Shown piece after piece: positions 26,750-34,583 of a stretch of 64,000 nucleotides of DNA. The position numbers were made by a program, and so were the translations under genes. Under the pieces are notes generated by a model that saw nothing but the letters and a program-made list of their open reading frames with translations, was not told where the DNA came from and searched no databases. The stretch lies in assembly GCA_945919075.1 (NCBI GenBank), contig CAMEIX010000017.1, positions 1-64,000 on the forward strand, read 5' to 3'. Positions within the stretch are counted from its first letter, which is position 1; each line of letters opens with the position of its first letter. The DNA comes from an uncultured Lachnospiraceae bacterium. Lineage in GTDB: Bacteria; Bacillota; Clostridia; Lachnospirales; Lachnospiraceae.

Positions 26750-27532
26750 ATGACTTTGGAAGTTTTGGAGGGTGTATGGATTCCGTTTTTGGGAACAACG
26801 CTGGGAGCCGCATGTGTGCTCTTTATGAAAAATGAGTTAAGTGAGAAATTGCAGAAAATATTAGTGGCTTTTGCGGCAGGAGTCATGGTTGCAGCTTCTG
26901 TCTGGAGTCTGATTATTCCGTCTATTGAGCAGAGCCAGAATCTGGGTAAACTGTCATTTATACCGGCAGTAATCGGTTTTTGGATGGGAATTTTGTTTTT
27001 GCTTGTATTGGATATGATTATTCCCCATATTCATCAGAGCAGCGAGGAGGCAGAAGGACCAAAAGTTGGTTTGAGCAGAACGGTTATGTTGGTACTTGCT
27101 GTTGCCGTACACAATATTCCGGAAGGCATGGCAGTCGGTGTGGTGATGGCGGGATGTCTTGCAGGGAACGGCGATATCACCATGGCCGGAGCACTTGCAC
27201 TTGCTATTGGAATTGCGATTCAGAATTTTCCGGAAGGAGCCATTATTTCCATGCCGCTTAAGGCAGAGGGAATGAGCAAGAAAAAGGCATTTGTTGTGGG
27301 AGCCTTATCCGGTATTGTAGAGCCGTTAGCTGCCATTCTTACGATTCTTGCCGCATCCTTTATTGTTCCGGCATTACCATATCTCTTAAGTTTTGCGGCA
27401 GGCGCTATGATTTATGTAGTGGTAGAGGAACTGATACCGGAGATGGCTCAGGGAAGTCACTCCAATCTGGGAACTATTTTTTTTACAATCGGATTTACCA
27501 TCATGCTTACTCTGGACGTTGCTTTAGGGTAA
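26750..27532 (+). CDS. ZIP family divalent metal transporter
   Basis: 260 residues from the ATG at 26750 (AGGGAGG upstream; ATG 26729 lacks an SD). About eight membrane segments. The metal path motifs are present in the two central helices: VAVHNIPEGMAVGV (near residue 118) and QNFPEGAIISMPL (near 163), with the H-N-x-P-E-G and N-F-P-E-G signatures of the ZupT/GufA group. A short histidine-containing loop (IIPHIHQSSEE) lies between helices 3 and 4. It should import Zn2+, Fe2+ or Mn2+ into the cytoplasm. The DtxR-like box in its promoter argues for iron or manganese regulation. Probably a single-gene transcript. Confidence 0.93.
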   Translation: MTLEVLEGVWIPFLGTTLGAACVLFMKNELSEKLQKILVAFAAGVMVAASVWSLIIPSIEQSQNLGKLSFIPAVIGFWMGILFLLVLDMIIPHIHQSSEEAEGPKVGLSRTVMLVLAVAVHNIPEGMAVGVVMAGCLAGNGDITMAGALALAIGIAIQNFPEGAIISMPLKAEGMSKKKAFVVGALSGIVEPLAAILTILAASFIVPALPYLLSFAAGAMIYVVVEELIPEMAQGSHSNLGTIFFTIGFTIMLTLDVALG

Positions 27533-27553
27533 GCATGAAATAAAAAAATCTTA

Positions 27554-27582
27554 TTGACGAACGGATTATAATCTGCTATAGT
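27554..27582 (+). promoter_or_regulatory. Promoter of the DRE-TIM aldolase gene
   Basis: TTGACG (27554-27559), 17-nt spacer, TATAGT (27577-27582). Confidence 0.6.
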
Positions 27583-27591
27583 ATATTTCAA

Positions 27592-27642
27592 CACTTTAAC
27601 GCGTCGAAGTCCTAAAGAATACGGATGTCTGTGCTTAAAGTG
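27592..27642 (+). other. Leader hairpin upstream of the aldolase gene
   Basis: CACTTTAA (27592-27599) pairs perfectly with TTAAAGTG (27635-27642) and encloses 35 nt containing smaller complementary bits (TCC/GGA). It lies just after the predicted transcript start, about 35 nt before the SD, which is where a small cis-regulatory RNA would sit. It matches no riboswitch class I can recall. Confidence 0.4.
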
Positions 27643-27676
27643 ACAGGTGGACTATAGAAAGGAAGTAAGTATTAAA

Positions 27677-28642
27677 ATGAAACAGCTCGAACACTTATTA
27701 GGGTACAGAAAAAGCATTAAGGTTATGGATGCAACACTTCGCGACGGCGGTCTGGTAAATGATTTCTATTTTACCGACGAGTTCGTAAAGGCATTATATA
27801 AAACTAACATCGAAGCTGGTGTGGATTATATGGAAATGGGTTATCGTGCATCGAAAAAAGTATTTGATGAAAGCAAATTCGGAAAGTGGAAATTCTGTAG
27901 CGACGAGCATATTCGTGAAATTGTGGGAGAAAACAATACGGATTTAAAGCTTGCCATTATGGCGGATATCGGGAGACATAATAAGGATGATTTTGATGAA
28001 AAGGTAAATAGCCCGGTTGATATGGTCAGAGTCGCTGCTTATATTCATCAGATGCCGGAAGCAATCGACATGATTGAAGATGCTAATAAGAAGGGATATG
28101 AGACTACCTGCAATATCATGGCCATTTCCCAGACTCAGGAATCGGACTTGAAAGTGGCATTGGATATGTTAGGAAAGACACCCGTTGATACCATTTATAT
28201 TGTAGACAGCTTCGGTTCCATTTATCCTGAAGAAATGAAGCGTGTAGTAGATATTTACATGGAAGCAGCAACAAAATACGGAAAACAGCTTGGAATCCAT
28301 GCGCACAACAACCAGCAGCTTGCATTTGCCAATACGATTGAGGCATGCGGCGACGGCGTGGACTGGCTGGATGCTACTTATAAAGGAATGGGACGCGGAG
28401 CAGGCAACTGTGCCATGGAATTATTGTTAGGGTTCTTAAAGAACCCGAAATACAATACATTCCCGGTATTCAGGTTTATCTCTGACTACATGGTAAAACT
28501 GGAAGAGGAAGGTACTGTTTGGGGTTACGATTTGCAATATCTGATGACCGGCCAGTTAAATCAGCATCCCAGAACCGCAATCCAGTTTACAAAGGATAAG
28601 AGAAAGGACTATGCTGAATTTTACAAGGAATTAATTGTATAA
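27677..28642 (+). CDS. DRE-TIM metallolyase, 4-hydroxy-2-oxovalerate aldolase-like
   Basis: 321 residues from the ATG at 27677 (AAAGGAAG upstream). The HMGL-like TIM barrel opens with DATLRDGG (about residues 20-27), which carries the catalytic R and metal-binding D, and contains the HAHNN metal-histidine motif near residue 212 and the GMGRGAGN loop near 244. The family uses Mn2+ or Mg2+ and cleaves or forms C-C bonds next to a 2-oxo acid. It lacks the C-terminal communication domain of true HOA aldolases in meta-cleavage operons and no partner dehydrogenase is nearby, so the substrate in this organism is unknown. Single gene between its own promoter and a terminator at 28654-28689. Confidence 0.85.
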   Translation: MKQLEHLLGYRKSIKVMDATLRDGGLVNDFYFTDEFVKALYKTNIEAGVDYMEMGYRASKKVFDESKFGKWKFCSDEHIREIVGENNTDLKLAIMADIGRHNKDDFDEKVNSPVDMVRVAAYIHQMPEAIDMIEDANKKGYETTCNIMAISQTQESDLKVALDMLGKTPVDTIYIVDSFGSIYPEEMKRVVDIYMEAATKYGKQLGIHAHNNQQLAFANTIEACGDGVDWLDATYKGMGRGAGNCAMELLLGFLKNPKYNTFPVFRFISDYMVKLEEEGTVWGYDLQYLMTGQLNQHPRTAIQFTKDKRKDYAEFYKELIV

Positions 28643-28653
28643 TTGTGTAAAAG

Positions 28654-28690
28654 AAAAAGATGTACTCCTTATGGAATGTACATCTTTTTT
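28654..28690. terminator. Bidirectional terminator between convergent genes
   Basis: AAAAAGATGTAC (28654-28665) pairs with GTACATCTTTTT (28678-28689); T-runs are present on both strands, serving the aldolase gene (+) and the GT2 gene (-). Confidence 0.85.
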
Positions 28691-28698
28691 GAAAAAAG

Positions 28699-29661
28699 TT
28701 ACTTCTTTTCTTCGTCCCATGTCCGCTCACTGATTATGTATTTCGGACGCTGCTTGACTTCCAGATAGATTTTTCCGACATACTCTCCAATGACACCCAG
28801 TGAGATTAACTGGATTCCGCCAAAGAAACAGGTAATCGTCAGACTACTGGACCATCCGGGAACGGTAGTTCCCCAGAAATAGGAGCCAAATGCAAAAATC
28901 ATCAGGAGAAAACTTACAATGGAAAAGAAAAATCCCAAACCTGTAATCAGGCGTATGGGACGGATACTCAGACTGGTAATTCCGTCAACAGCAAGAGCTA
29001 ACATTTTGCGGAGAGGATAGTGGCTTTTGCCGGCAATTCGTTTATGGCGCGTGTAATACACACAGGTGCTCTTAAACCCGACCAGTGGGAACATTCCCCG
29101 GAGGAAAATATTGACTTCCTTAAAATGGGAGAACTCTTTCAGTACTCTTGAGGATACCAACCGATAATCGGCATGGTTATAGATGGTTTTAACCCCCATT
29201 CTGTGCATGAGTTTATAAAAGGACTGTGCAGAGGAGCGTTTGAAAAAGGAGTCTGAATCACGGTTGTCCCGTACTCCGTAAACAATCTCAGCACCACTTA
29301 GGTATTCGTCCACCATCTGATTTATGGCATTGATATCATCCTGCCCGTCACAGTCAATGGAAATGGTAATGTCACAAAACTCTCTTGCTTCCATAAGTCC
29401 GGCAAGCAGGGCATTCTGATGACCACGGTTACAGCTTAAGGAAATACCGGAATAATGAGGGCTTTGTCCGGAAAGTGTCTGGATAATGTCCCAAGTGGAG
29501 TCTAAACTCCCGTCATTTACAAACAGAATCCGGCTGGATGCATCGACCTTGTTTAAACCGATTAATTCTTCAATTTTGGACAGAAACAAAGGAGCAGTCA
29601 TAGGAAGAACCTGCTCTTCGTTATAGCATGGAATTACGATTATCAGTCTGGGTGGTTCCAT
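28699..29661 (-). CDS. GT2 family glycosyltransferase, GtrB/CsbB-like
   Basis: 320 residues. GT-A domain at about 1-220: IVIPCYNEEQVLP start, LFVNDGSLDST, and SIDCDGQDD as the metal-binding DXD region. Two C-terminal membrane helices (about 230-255 and 265-290) and a basic tail (VKQRPKYI) follow. This is the architecture of enzymes that transfer a sugar from a nucleotide donor to undecaprenyl phosphate (GtrB, CsbB, YkcC). The product lipid-linked sugar could be used by a YfhO-type transferase such as the one at 22464. Monocistronic, facing the aldolase gene. Sugar specificity unknown. Confidence 0.9.
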   Translation of the reverse strand: MEPPRLIIVIPCYNEEQVLPMTAPLFLSKIEELIGLNKVDASSRILFVNDGSLDSTWDIIQTLSGQSPHYSGISLSCNRGHQNALLAGLMEAREFCDITISIDCDGQDDINAINQMVDEYLSGAEIVYGVRDNRDSDSFFKRSSAQSFYKLMHRMGVKTIYNHADYRLVSSRVLKEFSHFKEVNIFLRGMFPLVGFKSTCVYYTRHKRIAGKSHYPLRKMLALAVDGITSLSIRPIRLITGLGFFFSIVSFLLMIFAFGSYFWGTTVPGWSSSLTITCFFGGIQLISLGVIGEYVGKIYLEVKQRPKYIISERTWDEEKK

Positions 29662-29745
29662 TGAAAAACCTCGCTGTCATAGGATTTTATAATATAATAT
29701 ATTATAGTATTTTGTGGAGCAAATGTAAATAAAGATAAATTTCAC

Positions 29746-29774
29746 TTGAAAACCGGACCCAATAAAAGTAAAAT
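29746..29774 (+). promoter_or_regulatory. Promoter of the rubrerythrin gene
   Basis: TTGAAA (29746-29751), 17-nt spacer, TAAAAT (29769-29774). GGAGGT precedes the ATG at 29811. No clear PerR box is seen in the leader. Confidence 0.6.
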
Positions 29775-29810
29775 AAAGGGGTAAAATATATTCTTGGAGG
29801 TAATAATATT

Positions 29811-30350
29811 ATGGCAAACAAATATACCGGAACACAGACAGAAAAGAACTTGTTAGCTGCTTTTGCCGGAGAATCCCAGGCAAGAAATAAGTACACTTAT
29901 TTTGCATCCACTGCAAAAAAGGAAGGCTATGAGCAGATCGCTTCTCTTTTTCTGAAAACAGCAGATAATGAGAAAGAACATGCTAAAATGTGGTTTAAAG
30001 AACTTCAGGGAATCGGGAACACCAAAGAAAATCTTGCTGCGGCAGCAGACGGAGAAAACTATGAGTGGACTGACATGTATGAAGAATTTGCAAAGACCGC
30101 AGAAGCAGAAGGATTTTCAGAACTTGCTGCAAAATTCCGTGCAGTAGGTGCGATTGAAAAGGCACATGAAGAAAGATATCGTGCACTTCTTCAGAATGTG
30201 GAAACCGCACAGGTATTTGAAAAGAGTACCGTAAAGGTTTGGGAATGCCGCAACTGCGGACATATTGTTGTGGGTACCAAGGCCCCTGAAGTATGCCCGG
30301 TGTGTGCACACCCTCAGAGTTATTTTGAAATAAAGGAAGAGAATTATTAA
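29811..30350 (+). CDS. rbr: Rubrerythrin
   Basis: 179 residues. Ferritin-like four-helix domain with the di-iron ligands in [20 protein letters not shown] and EKAHEERY, followed by a C-terminal rubredoxin-like domain with two Cys pairs (CRNC and CPVC, about residues 143-161). It reduces hydrogen peroxide to water in the cytoplasm using electrons passed from NAD(P)H through rubredoxin, and is a main oxygen defence in strict anaerobes. All ligand residues are present. Ten nucleotides separate it from a MATE transporter gene, with which it is probably co-transcribed. Confidence 0.96.
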   Translation: MANKYTGTQTEKNLLAAFAGESQARNKYTYFASTAKKEGYEQIASLFLKTADNEKEHAKMWFKELQGIGNTKENLAAAADGENYEWTDMYEEFAKTAEAEGFSELAAKFRAVGAIEKAHEERYRALLQNVETAQVFEKSTVKVWECRNCGHIVVGTKAPEVCPVCAHPQSYFEIKEENY

Positions 30351-30360
30351 GACGACATAA

Positions 30361-31713
30361 ATGAGCGAAGAAACCAGATCACAGCAAATTCAATTTGAAA
30401 AGATGACAAAGGAGCCGGTGGGAAAGCTTTTGTTCACATTATCGGTTCCTACCATCCTCAGTATGATGGTGACCAATATTTACAACATCGTGGATACCGC
30501 CTTTGTGGGTACCCTTGGTACCAGCGAGAGCGGAGCGACGGGGGTAGTATTCGGTTTTATGACAATCTTACAGGCATTTGCATTTATGTGTGGTCAGGGT
30601 GCGGGCAGCATTATGTCCAGAAAACTTGGTGGTAAAGATTTAGATGAAGCAACCCGGTACTCCTCTACCGGGTTCTTTTTATCCTTCGGTTTTGGAACTA
30701 TGATTGCCATTTTAAGTTCCCTGTTTCTTCCGGAACTGTTAAAACTTCTCGGAAGTACGGAAACCATAGCTCCTTTTGCCGGAATCTATATTTCTTATAT
30801 CATACTTTCGGCACCGTTTTTTACAGCAAGTTTTACATTGAATAATCTGTTACGCTATGAGGGCAAGGCAAAACTCGGCACCATAGGCATGATGACAGGC
30901 GCAGTAATCAATATCTGTGCGGATGCCCTTCTTATATTTGGATTCGGGCTTGGGATAGCAGGCGCGGGCATTGCTACGGCAGTATCCCAATTCATCAGTT
31001 TTTGCATTCTGCTTTCCATGTTTTTAAGAGGAAAAACGCAGACCGGAATTTCCCTTAAGTTTGTTGCAAGGGATTTGCCTACCATTGGTAATGTTCTGGC
31101 TACCGGTTTCCCCAGTCTGCTCAGGCAGGGGTTAAACAGCGTGGCTACCATGTTGTTGAACGGAACAGCCGGGGCATACGGGGATGAAGCCGTAGCAGCG
31201 ATGAGCATTGTATCCAGGGTCAGTTTTTTCCCTATGGCGATGGCAATCGGGATTGGGCAGGGATTCCAGCCCATCAGCAGTTTTAATTATGGTGCCGGCA
31301 AGAAGAATCGGGTGCGGGAAGCATTTTGGAAAGCCTATCTGGGTTCCTCCGTTGTTCTGCTCTTAGTTTCGGTTCCTGTCTTTCTCTTTGCCGCCCCTGT
31401 GATTCAGGGAATGCGAAATGACGTAAGAGTAATCGAATTGGGTGTCCGAGCCCTCAGACTGATGTGTGTGGCGCAACTGTTTGTACCGCTTAGCATGATG
31501 GTGGAAATGGGGTTCCAGAGCACCGGTGCAAGGCTGCTTGCAAGTTTCAGTTCCAGCCTGCGCAGCGGACTTTTATTCATTCCGGCGCTCCTGCTTTTTG
31601 AAAAGTACAGGGGAATAAAAGGGATTCAGGAGGCACAGCCGGTATCCCTTATCCTGACTTTTGGCATTTGTATATTTTTATGTAAAATATTTATGAAACG
31701 GCTTCGCGATTAA
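30361..31713 (+). CDS. MATE family efflux transporter
   Basis: 450 residues. Twelve predicted membrane segments in two pseudo-repeats; the first starts KLLFTLSVPTILSMMVTNIYNIVDTAFVGTLG and the second half at about residue 240 (GFPSLLRQGLNSVATMLLNG), as in the NorM/DinF-like group common in Clostridia. It should export cationic drugs or metabolites using a Na+ or H+ gradient. The start at 30361 has only a weak SD, so translation may be coupled to rubrerythrin, whose stop is 10 nt away. Substrate unknown. Confidence 0.93.
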   Translation: MSEETRSQQIQFEKMTKEPVGKLLFTLSVPTILSMMVTNIYNIVDTAFVGTLGTSESGATGVVFGFMTILQAFAFMCGQGAGSIMSRKLGGKDLDEATRYSSTGFFLSFGFGTMIAILSSLFLPELLKLLGSTETIAPFAGIYISYIILSAPFFTASFTLNNLLRYEGKAKLGTIGMMTGAVINICADALLIFGFGLGIAGAGIATAVSQFISFCILLSMFLRGKTQTGISLKFVARDLPTIGNVLATGFPSLLRQGLNSVATMLLNGTAGAYGDEAVAAMSIVSRVSFFPMAMAIGIGQGFQPISSFNYGAGKKNRVREAFWKAYLGSSVVLLLVSVPVFLFAAPVIQGMRNDVRVIELGVRALRLMCVAQLFVPLSMMVEMGFQSTGARLLASFSSSLRSGLLFIPALLLFEKYRGIKGIQEAQPVSLILTFGICIFLCKIFMKRLRD

Positions 31714-31848
31714 AGGAAAGCAGATTTGCGGAGTAAAAGGTATCTGAATAGAAGAAAACAAGTCATAAAAACATAAAAAAAGTAAACAAAACTATATAAG
31801 AAAGAAATGCTCTCTGTTATACTTATCACATAGGAGAAGGAGGGTATT

Positions 31849-34560
31849 ATGGGTCAGATTAAATTCTTAAACAAACAGGGCACTTTTTCCATGAAGCAGC
31901 CCGAAAATTATCAGTATCTTTATTTCCCGGTGGCAGGTGAAAAGGGCATCAAGAGTGCGGTAACTCCCAACCTTGGCGGGGACTGCAAACTGGATCAGAA
32001 TTCATTTCTTTTAGAGCCTGTGAGCGTGGAAAATCTTCATAACAATCGTAGCGTACGCAACTTCTGGGTAGATGTGGAAGGGGAAGGCATCTGGTCGGCA
32101 GTGGGTGCATCCGCGGAACAGGAATTCCAAAAATTTACGGATAAACAGGATGACAGTGAAATTACGGCAGGTTTTATGTGGCAGAATATGCACCGTGTTT
32201 CTGAAAACTATGGTCTTACGGCAGATGTGTTGTCCTTTGTGCCGCTTGCACACAATGTAGAAATTATGGCGGTCACAATTACCAATACCGGCAGTCGGGC
32301 AAAAACCTTAAAGAATACGGCAGCTATCCCCATGTATGCAAGAAGTGCGGACAATATCCGGGATCACAGACATGTAACCAGTCTTCTGCACAGAATTTCA
32401 ACCGGTGAATATGGTGTAACCGTAAAACCTACGCTTTCCTTTGATGAGCGTGGACACAGAAAAAATGAACTTACCTATTTTGTCTGCGGTGTGGATGGCA
32501 AAGGGAATAAGCCGGCAGAGTTTTATCCGGTAACCGAATCATTTATTGGGGAGGGTGGAACATTAACCCATCCCAAGGCAATTCTTTTTCGGGAAGAAGG
32601 TGTGAAAGCCGGTGCCGGGGCAGAGGGAAAGGAAGCTCTCGGAGGAATTTCTTTTGCAGAGGTAACCTTAAATCCCGGGGAAAAGGTAAGTTATACCATT
32701 ATCATGGGAGTTACCGCTGATGAGACTGACATTGAGGCTGCTGTAAAAGCATACGATACCGAGGAAAAAGTACTTACTGCAAAGGAAGAAGTGGAGCAGT
32801 ACTGGAATAGCGAGGTCAATGTAAGTTATGATACAGGCAATGATGCGTTTGACGGATTTATGCGCTGGGTAAGCTTCCAACCCTTTCTTCGGAGAATCTA
32901 CGGATGTTCCTTCCTGCCCCATCATGATTACGGACGTGGCGGAAGAGGCTGGAGAGATTTATGGCAGGACTGTCTTTCCCTTCTCATTATGGACCCGGAC
33001 GGTGTAAGACAGATGATTCTGGACAATTACGGCGGTGTTCGTATTGACGGAACCAATGCCACCATCATTGGCACAAACCAGGGTGAGTTCATAGCAGACC
33101 GCAATGGTATTGCACGTGTCTGGATGGACCATGGTGTATGGCCCTTTATGACGACCAAACTCTACATTAACCAGACAGGTGACATAGAAATTCTCAAAGA
33201 AACCGCAAGTTATTTTAAGGATGAGCAGAAGAACCGCGGAACCGGACTGGACAAGGCATGGGATGAGAATTATGGTGTCCGTTTAAAAACAGTGGATGGC
33301 AGGGTTTATGAGGGCACTATTCTGGAACACATTTTACTGCAGCAGTTATGTGCTTTTTATGAGGTGGGAGACCATAACCATATCCGGTTAAGAGGAGCCG
33401 ACTGGAACGATGCACTGGACATGGCAGCAGCAAATGGGGAAAGCATTGCATTTACCTGCGCTTATGCAGGAAATATGTCGGATATCGCAGATATGCTGGT
33501 TGTATTAAAAGAAAAATACGGCTGGAAGAGTGTGGAACTTCTGGAAGAAATGGTACCTCTGATTTCGAGTGATATGACAGGATATGACAACATCGGAGAG
33601 AAGAGAAAATTACTCGCTGATTACACCGCACTATGCGGACATACCGTAAGCGGCAAAAAGGTCTCTGTTGACATTATGGAACTTGCCGATGATCTTCGCG
33701 GTAAGGCAGACTGGATCAAGGAACATGTTAAGAAGACCGAATGGATTCAGGGTACCGGTGATAATAAGGAGGAAGGCTGGTTTAACAGCTATTACGATAA
33801 TCACAAGAATAAAGTGGAGGGTTATTTCCCGAATGAAGTTCGTATGATGTTAACCGGTCAGGTGTTTGCCGTTATGAGCAAAACAGCCACGGATGATCAG
33901 GTTGTCAAGATCTGCAGGGCAGCAGACCGGTACCTCTACAAAAAAGAAGCGGGCGGTTATCGTCTGAATACCGATTTCCATGAAGAAAAATTCGATCTTG
34001 GAAGAATGTTCGGATTTGCATACGGGGAAAAGGAAAACGGTGCTGTTTTCTCCCACATGACGGTAATGTACGCAAATGCTCTTTATCAGCGGGGATTTGT
34101 AAGAGAGGGATATAAGGCATTGCAAACCCTGGCAGACAATGCCATGGACTTTGAAACAAGTAAGATTTATCCCGGTATTCCGGAATATTTCGATGCAAAC
34201 GGAAGAGGTCTTTACCATTACCTTACCGGTGCTGCAAGCTGGTATATGCTGACCTTTATTACCGAAGTATTCGGTGTAAAGGGTATGCTTGGTGATCTGA
34301 CCATTGTACCGAAACTTGTTAAGGAGCAGTTCGACGCAGAGGGTCATGCCACACTTGGTCTTCACTATGCAGGAAAGACCTTTGAAATTACGGTATACAA
34401 CAAAGACAAAGCAGATTATAATGAATACAAAGTAAGTTCCGCAACCTGTAACGGCTGCATTCCGCTTACCATAAAGGATGGAATGGCAGTACTTCCCAAG
34501 AAAGAACTGCAGAAGCTGGACCAGCCGGTGAACAGGATTGAGGTAGTATTGAATCAGTGA
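31849..34560 (+). CDS. GH94 disaccharide phosphorylase (possibly laminaribiose phosphorylase-like)
   Basis: 903 residues, GGAGAAGGAGGG before the ATG. GH94 fold: N-terminal beta-sandwich (about 1-310), helical linker, (alpha/alpha)6 barrel and C-terminal jelly roll. The barrel contains RGGRGWRDLWQD near residue 365 and the catalytic proton donor D521 in ADWNDALD. It phosphorolyses a beta-glucoside to alpha-glucose-1-phosphate in the cytoplasm, saving ATP. The length and the start style (FLNKQGTF...PENYQYLYFP) recall laminaribiose-type phosphorylases of about 900 residues and differ from cellobiose phosphorylase; specificity is therefore inferred, and cellodextrin or other beta-linkages remain possible. 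The next gene, 23 nt on, is a true cellobiose phosphorylase type. Confidence 0.85.
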   Translation: MGQIKFLNKQGTFSMKQPENYQYLYFPVAGEKGIKSAVTPNLGGDCKLDQNSFLLEPVSVENLHNNRSVRNFWVDVEGEGIWSAVGASAEQEFQKFTDKQDDSEITAGFMWQNMHRVSENYGLTADVLSFVPLAHNVEIMAVTITNTGSRAKTLKNTAAIPMYARSADNIRDHRHVTSLLHRISTGEYGVTVKPTLSFDERGHRKNELTYFVCGVDGKGNKPAEFYPVTESFIGEGGTLTHPKAILFREEGVKAGAGAEGKEALGGISFAEVTLNPGEKVSYTIIMGVTADETDIEAAVKAYDTEEKVLTAKEEVEQYWNSEVNVSYDTGNDAFDGFMRWVSFQPFLRRIYGCSFLPHHDYGRGGRGWRDLWQDCLSLLIMDPDGVRQMILDNYGGVRIDGTNATIIGTNQGEFIADRNGIARVWMDHGVWPFMTTKLYINQTGDIEILKETASYFKDEQKNRGTGLDKAWDENYGVRLKTVDGRVYEGTILEHILLQQLCAFYEVGDHNHIRLRGADWNDALDMAAANGESIAFTCAYAGNMSDIADMLVVLKEKYGWKSVELLEEMVPLISSDMTGYDNIGEKRKLLADYTALCGHTVSGKKVSVDIMELADDLRGKADWIKEHVKKTEWIQGTGDNKEEGWFNSYYDNHKNKVEGYFPNEVRMMLTGQVFAVMSKTATDDQVVKICRAADRYLYKKEAGGYRLNTDFHEEKFDLGRMFGFAYGEKENGAVFSHMTVMYANALYQRGFVREGYKALQTLADNAMDFETSKIYPGIPEYFDANGRGLYHYLTGAASWYMLTFITEVFGVKGMLGDLTIVPKLVKEQFDAEGHATLGLHYAGKTFEITVYNKDKADYNEYKVSSATCNGCIPLTIKDGMAVLPKKELQKLDQPVNRIEVVLNQ

Positions 34561-34583
34561 TAAAAATCAGGAGGGTTACACAA

